A stretch of DNA of 64,000 bases from Nageia nagi (taxonomy: Eukaryota > Pinophyta). Shown here in pieces: positions 58,970-64,000 of this stretch. The notes under the pieces are model-generated. The model was not told where the DNA came from and ran no database searches. It saw only the letters and a list, made by a program, of their open reading frames with translations. The DNA lies in the NCBI GenBank assembly GCA_050084985.1, contig JBITNC010000001.1:1922001-1986000 (forward strand), written 5' to 3'. The translations under genes and the position numbers were made by a program. Positions within the stretch are counted from its first letter, which is position 1; each line of letters opens with the position of its first letter.

Positions 58970-59135
58970 TGGCAAATTTTCCCATTGTCATGTCTATGGA
59001 TTTCGTTTGGTAGAAAAAAAGTGAAATTTTCCATTTTCATGTCTATGGATTTTGTTTGGTAGAAAAAATTGAAATTTTTCACTTTCATGTTTATGGATTT
59101 TTGGTAAAAAAAATGAAAATTTCCATAGGAATGAA
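58970..59135 (+). repeat. Three-copy tandem repeat, unit 50-57 bp
   Basis: CATGTCTATGGATTTCGTTTGGTAGAAA-type units occur three times (starts near 58,989, 59,039 and 59,085), the last with a deletion. Confidence 0.85.
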
Positions 59136-59199
59136 AAATGTCTCCTAGATTTTTGAACCCTTTAACTTTCTCAAATTCCAAAGTTTAAAGTTGCTTAGA

Positions 59200-60390
59200 A
59201 TACCATTTTCCATGCAATGAACACAAAATTTTCGATTTTTGAGCAAAATTTGATGTTCCTCCTCAAGTTAGACGTTAGTTTTCACTTGTATGGATTTGGA
59301 AAAATTAGAAAAACTGTGCCTAGCTTTTTGGTGCCTTATATGTGCTCAAAATCGAAAATTTGTAGGTTTATATGTGCTTGGAATTACTTTCTTCATGCAA
59401 GGAAGGGGTCCAACTTGAATTTAGACCAAATTTTTAAATTCTTCTCAACTTAGGTGCTAGATTTCAGCCCTATGGATTTACAATCAGCCCCAAACCTGCG
59501 CCTAGGCTTAAAATTGGAAATTTGCAAGTTTAAATGTGCTCAAAATCACATTTTGCACCCAATAGACCCCTCAAACTTGTGTTTTGACCAAAATTTGTGA
59601 AATTTTTTCATCCTAGGCACCATTTTTCATTTTTTTTGGGATTTCCATAGCCTTGAAAACCTGTGCCTAGCCTTTAGGGTGTTTAAAAGTGCTCAAAATT
59701 GATTTTTCCAAGACCCAAATGTGTTCAAAATGCCAAATTTCACTTAATGGACACCCCAAACTTGATTTTTGATGAAAATTTGTCAAATTTTTTATTTTAG
59801 GCGCCATTTTTCACTCCTTTGGATTTGGACAAACTAGCAAACCTGCGCCTAGCCTTTAGGGTGTCCAAAATTGCTCAAAATTGAATAATTGAAGACTTAA
59901 ATGTGCTTGAAACCCCTTTTTCCATCAATCTATGCCTTTGGTTTGGTCTTTTGGTCAAAATCCATTTTTCTCCTTCAAGTTAGGCGCCAAAATGCAAGTC
60001 TGGATTTCCAATCATTTGGAAACCTGCGCCTAGGATTTTAGGGCACTTCCATTGGCCAAGATAAAAAATTTGTAGACCTAAAGTGCCTTAGAATGGGATT
60101 TTACATGCAAAAAAATCATCTCCCTTAATTTTCGAGACAAATAACATTTTCTCCTTGGTAGCTAGGCACCAAAATACACCCCATTGGATTTCTATTGGCT
60201 TGGAAAACTGCACCTAGCCTTGGAGGGCTCAAAACTTGGTCAAGATCGAAAATTTCAAGTCCTAATTGTGTTAGAAATAACCTTCTCTCTCCAATGATGC
60301 TCTTAGACTTGTTTTTCGACACCATTTGCATTTATCTCTTGAAAAGTTTTCATATTTTGCCATTCCTGGGAGCTATGTGTCAAAACCCAG
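59200..60390 (+). repeat. Tandem array of about 180-bp units
   Basis: The landmark AACCTGCGCCTAG or a variant recurs at about 59,312, 59,492, 59,658, 59,840, 60,021 and 60,206, spacing 166-185 bp. Between landmarks the units share a GGATTTCCAATCATTTGGAAA-like block, TTAAATGTGCTCAAAAT and a TTAGGCGCCATTTTTC-like block. At least six degenerate units are present. Confidence 0.85.
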
Positions 60391-60399
60391 GCTCTGATA

Positions 60400-61085
60400 T
60401 CACTAAAATCCTCAAACTATGCTCTTGGACGCACCTTGTGCATTTTGGACCCATGGCTGCCATTTCCGAGCTTGAACTTGACCAAATCCACATTTTCCGT
60501 TATTTTCGGGCTCAAACTATGCGTTTTCGATCCTTCCCGACATTTCCAAGCTCAAACTCTAAAAAATAGTCATTTTCGGCATTCGTAATCAAAATCAAGC
60601 TTAAACTATGAAACACAATCATTTTCGGCACTTCAGAGCTCAAACTCTACATTTCCGACCATTTCCAGTCAAAACCAAACATTTATGTGCATTCCCGGCC
60701 AAAACCGCACTTCTTGAGCATTATGGGCCCAACTTCACATTTTTGACCATTTCCAAACTTTCCAGATCCAAACTATGCAAAAAATGCACATTCTTGCCTT
60801 GCTAACCACTTTCGAGCTCAAAATTAACAAAAACGCACATTTTCTATCATACTTGCCCTTTTTCAGCTTTCCGAGGTCAAAATTGACAAAAACCCTTATT
60901 TTTGTCATCTTAGCCATATTCATTGCACCTGGACTCAAACTTGACAAAAACGCTTATTTTTGTCACCTAGGCACCTTTGTGCTCAAATCGTGCAAAAACA
61001 TGCATTTTTGTCACACTTGGCACCTATGAGCTCAAACTCTGCAAAACTAACCCCATGTGCATTGACCGCACTCTAGACCCAAAAC
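60400..61085 (+). repeat. Degenerate short-period repeat region
   Basis: Blocks of the type GAGCTCAAACTCTGCA or GCTCAAACTATGC, followed by ACATTTTCGGCATTT- or GCACATTTTTGTCA-like words, recur irregularly about every 40-70 bp. The right part (60,880-61,020) has clear TTTTTGTCA(C/T) repeats. A plus-strand frame runs through parts of it, but I see no domain. Confidence 0.6.
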
Positions 61086-61289
61086 TTCATGCTCTGATGT
61101 TGTCTCTCAGATACTGGCTCTGTGGCTCCAAAACTAGTGACTGAATACTTTGATACTCTCCACGGTCTTCATCGCATGATCCTTGAATCACTCCCTAATA
61201 TCATGTTTGCACTCTTTAGAATGAACTATCCATCGCCAAAAGCCAATCTCAAGGCAATGCACCTCATTGCCTTTGCAAAAATAGGGTCC

Positions 61290-61745
61290 CCAAAATCTTG
61301 TCTTTTGGGGTGTGTTGTGTAGGCACAACAGGTGACCATCCTCTTGCTCTGAATGGAGCGAGATAGGGTACTAACCAAGATCCTCTACACTAAAGCCCAA
61401 TCTATTGCTCTCAAACTTGGGCCCCATACCTTTGCCCAATAGAGTATTGTGGATGTTGGAAGAGTTGGAGCTTGGACAGGATGTCCTAAAAATGTAACTA
61501 GAAGCATTGTCTCTCTATAATTGAAACTATTGTGTATCCTCTATGGACTCTCAAAGGGGTTGTCACCGTCATGGAGAATTTGGGGCCAAGAAGATTACTC
61601 CCAAGTAGATGAAGGAGTGGTAGTCTCAACAATGCTATCCTGGAAGGTGATCTGAGTCGACTCCAAAGTGATCCTAGAGACATTCAAGGCTACAATCTTA
61701 GTTTTTTTTATGATTCAAAGTAAACTCCTACTTTTACTGATAACT
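61290..61745 (-). pseudogene. LINE ORF2 fragment (after the RT palm)
   Basis: The minus strand reads KKTKIVALNVSRITLEST (about 61,705-61,650) and LLGPKFSMTVTTPLRVHRGY (about 61,600). This is the post-palm part of the LINE, equivalent to 42,500-42,690 in the plus copy. It continues the fragment at 62,765-63,660, with about 1 kb of other DNA between. Confidence 0.7.
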
Positions 61746-62764
61746 GGAACATTATGGTAAGGACCTAAATCAAGTTGCCTTGTTCTTGACTTCATGTTAA
61801 GGGTATTGATAGTACTGCCAAATTCTATAAACCAATCCGATGTTTACATTCCTTGCAACCGATCGGATTGCAATATCATGTCAACAACAGCATCCTTGGT
61901 TCCGACACTATTGTGTATCGTTTGTGTTGACTCGTCTTCAAGACAAGCTATTCAAGACACAACAACACAACCATGTGGTATCCACCTGACTGCACAATGG
62001 GCAGTGCCAACTCGACAATAACAATCGATGGTGTCGATGAGCAGTGTCAACCCGATAGCATTAGCCAATGGTGTCAACCTAGTTGCACTTCATGTCGTTG
62101 TCGTATTGGAAATTGGACATCATCAAACTTGAACTTGACTTCAAGATCCAACCTCAAAACTAACTTTTCACACTCTCTACTCAGAAACATAACCGCAACC
62201 GCATTCCATACCAAACGTGACCGCATTATAGTAAATGCAACCAGACAAGAGACCATGTTCATGTCAACCTGTTTGCATCTCGCCTTGTTGTCGTTCCGAT
62301 TGCAAGTAAGATTTTGATCAATTAGACAGCAAAAAATTGAGTTTGGCCTGACTGTATCTATGACTATTCTAGGAAGCTGAAATGCCGTGAAGTTGAATCG
62401 ACTAAATATGGAATGCCAATGGTCATGGTAGTGAATCGTTAACTTTAATGGAATTGACTTGTACCTAACTTTGAGGGTAATGGAGGACTCGAGAGTTCTA
62501 AGAGCTATTTTTGCAGACTATTGGTTGATTGTTTGTAGCCCTTCTAAGATTGTATTTTTGTCTTGGATCATTAAACAAGGCCTAGAGCTGAATTGAAAGT
62601 GGATATTTCCCCACATTAGTGTTTACCACTATAAATCATTTGTCTCTATTGTGTGAATTAATTATATCATTGTTTTATCAGTAGTTAATCGGATTTGCAC
62701 TTGAGATTGTCAATTGGAAATAGATAATCCATAATTGTTAGTAATAGTCAAAATATGGCTATCC
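61746..62764. other. About 1 kb insertion within a LINE, unidentified
   Basis: The LINE reading stops near 61,745 and resumes near 62,765 at adjacent protein positions, so this interval is an insertion. No TIR, LTR ends or coding domain was recognised. The frame at 61,973-62,317 is cysteine- and serine-rich by chance as far as I can tell. Confidence 0.5.
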
Positions 62765-63660
62765 ATTACAGATCAAAAAAGAGTCAAATGCATCCATCAA
62801 ATCATGTAGGCCCTGTATTGTGTGAGAAAGTAGAACTATATCATCGAACTCATCTCAAGGTGTGTGGTCTCTAGGATGGACTCTAGTTCGTCAATGTAAA
62901 GCCCAAAATAAGTTGATGTGAGAGGGCAACCTTGCTTCACTCTAATCATGTTGAGAATGTTGTCTAAGAGGACCTCAACGGTATGGACTCAACCTGATAG
63001 AGTCTTGTAGAGAGTCACGATGGGTAAGAGGGCAATCTCAGGAACTCCCAAGCGTCGAAGTATTTCCATGAGCCTATGTCGCAGAACTATGTCAAAGGCC
63101 TTTCTAAAGTCTACAAAGCAGCAAAAGACAAGTCTTCTAGAATTTGGCCTCTTTAATAACCACGTTGATAGTGAAAATATGATCTAAAGTGAAATAATTT
63201 CTATGAAAACCTACCTGACCGCCTGCTTTGAACCCTCTTAGGGCCATATGGGAGATGTAGTCCTCTAGGATGGTGCATATAACTTGGCCAAGGTATGGTT
63301 GATCATGATAGTGCAGTAACTGCTCAATTCATTACGATCACCAGATAGTTGAGAGAAAACTAGAGCATATGATATTGTTAAAGAGCTTAGAGAAGATGGA
63401 GGGGAGAGTGAAATTGGCATACTTCAAGAATTCAACGTCAAGGTTCTCAATATCTAGGGCTTTGCCTTGATTAAGTCCATGGATTGCATTGTGGACAAGG
63501 GGTGGGGAGATGTCTGAAGGGGGGGCATGAGATGAGGAGGGATGGATTTTGGCTAGGAACATTGTAGAGATGAGGCATACTCTTTCCAAGCTTGGAGGTT
63601 GATGGAGCTTGAATGTGTTTTTTTGGTAAAAAAGAGTGCCAAGTGAATTCTCCTAAGAGA
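62765..63660 (-). pseudogene. LINE ORF2 fragment (reverse transcriptase)
   Basis: The frame at 63,589-63,338 reads HNAIHGLNQGKALDIENLDV then EFLKYANFTLPSIFSKLF, the start of the reverse transcriptase. In shifted frames downward follow GFKAGGQVGF-like, CFVDFRKAFDIVLRH (about 63,110), VKQGCPLTSTYFGLYIDELE (about 62,880-62,940) and DDIVLLSHTIQGLHDLMDAF (about 62,840-62,780), which includes the catalytic DD. The copy is fragmentary but covers most of the fingers and palm. Confidence 0.85.
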
Positions 63661-64000
63661 TGCGGCTCTCGTAAGGGAGTAAGGGAGATACATAACTAGT
63701 GTGCATGGGTGTTAATTCCCTACAACCAAGTCATAGGGGATAAACAATCACTGACTAAGAAGACAACTCCTCCTAATCCTCGACCTCAAGGATTTGTAGC
63801 CTAAGAGAGGAGGAAGCCCCTTAACAAGGCTCTCATGTGTCTCAATGAAGGAGTATCAAGTCAGTCTAGTGGATGATGTCTCGAATTGAACTTGGAGAAG
63901 ACCAAAGCATAACACTAGCTTAGTTATCTTAGACATATATCTAAAAATGTTGAAAGGTATCAATCTCGAGGCACGTATCTCCTTTCCTTGGAAGAGTGAT
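63661..64000. other. No recognisable feature
   Basis: No recognised motif to the end of the window. It may still belong to the LINE upstream of the reverse transcriptase. Confidence 0.35.

Noticed and set aside
60385-60405. tRNA-iMet primer-like string GCTCTGATATCA on the complementary strand
   Set aside because: No LTR start (TG) follows it and no paired repeat was found. Noted only as a weak hint.

Overview
The window looks like nuclear DNA from a seed plant with a very large, transposon-filled genome. A gymnosperm such as a conifer is my best guess, but that is an inference. It rests on one split host gene with an intron of about 24 kb, many layers of decayed plant-type retrotransposons, no compact gene clusters, and no bacterial-style genes.

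Only one probable host gene is visible. It lies on the minus strand between 54,866 and 22,541. Six short exons with consistent splice sites and phases encode the C-terminal part of a coiled-coil protein, ending in a normal stop. The 5' part of the gene lies beyond or is hidden in the right part of the window. One exon (30,553-30,656) appears to carry a small frameshift.

Everything else that I can identify is mobile or repetitive DNA. At 1-11 kb there are AT-rich sequence, MITE-like inverted repeats, LINE tails on the minus strand, and a decayed LINE ORF1 on the plus strand. At 11.3-21.0 kb an LTR element of unknown coding content (element C) contains a nested Copia element (12,082-18,163) with TSD CACTC. 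At 24.8-30.3 kb is element A, and at 35.2-44.7 kb is element B. Both are LTR elements with a tRNA-iMet primer site, a Gypsy-type gag, a zinc knuckle and a protease region, but no reverse transcriptase or integrase. In place of pol they carry tandem 30-bp units that read as a ten-residue repeat, and the same 30-bp core also occurs in their LTRs. Element B lies inside a hAT-like DUF659 transposase relic (34.9-46.6 kb). Its 3'-side LTR copy is itself split by a LINE (40.2-44.16 kb), and its coding region holds a 198-bp MITE. A second DUF659 relic lies at 32.0-34.2 kb. A solo element-B LTR (48,263-49,372) splits a LINE fragment.

At 50-64 kb there are more minus-strand LINE fragments, several tandem duplications and minisatellites, and an array of about 180-bp repeats at 59.1-60.4 kb. 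The transposons at 24.8-54.5 kb sit inside two introns of the coiled-coil gene, so they explain most of that gene's length. No tRNA, rRNA or CRISPR features were found.
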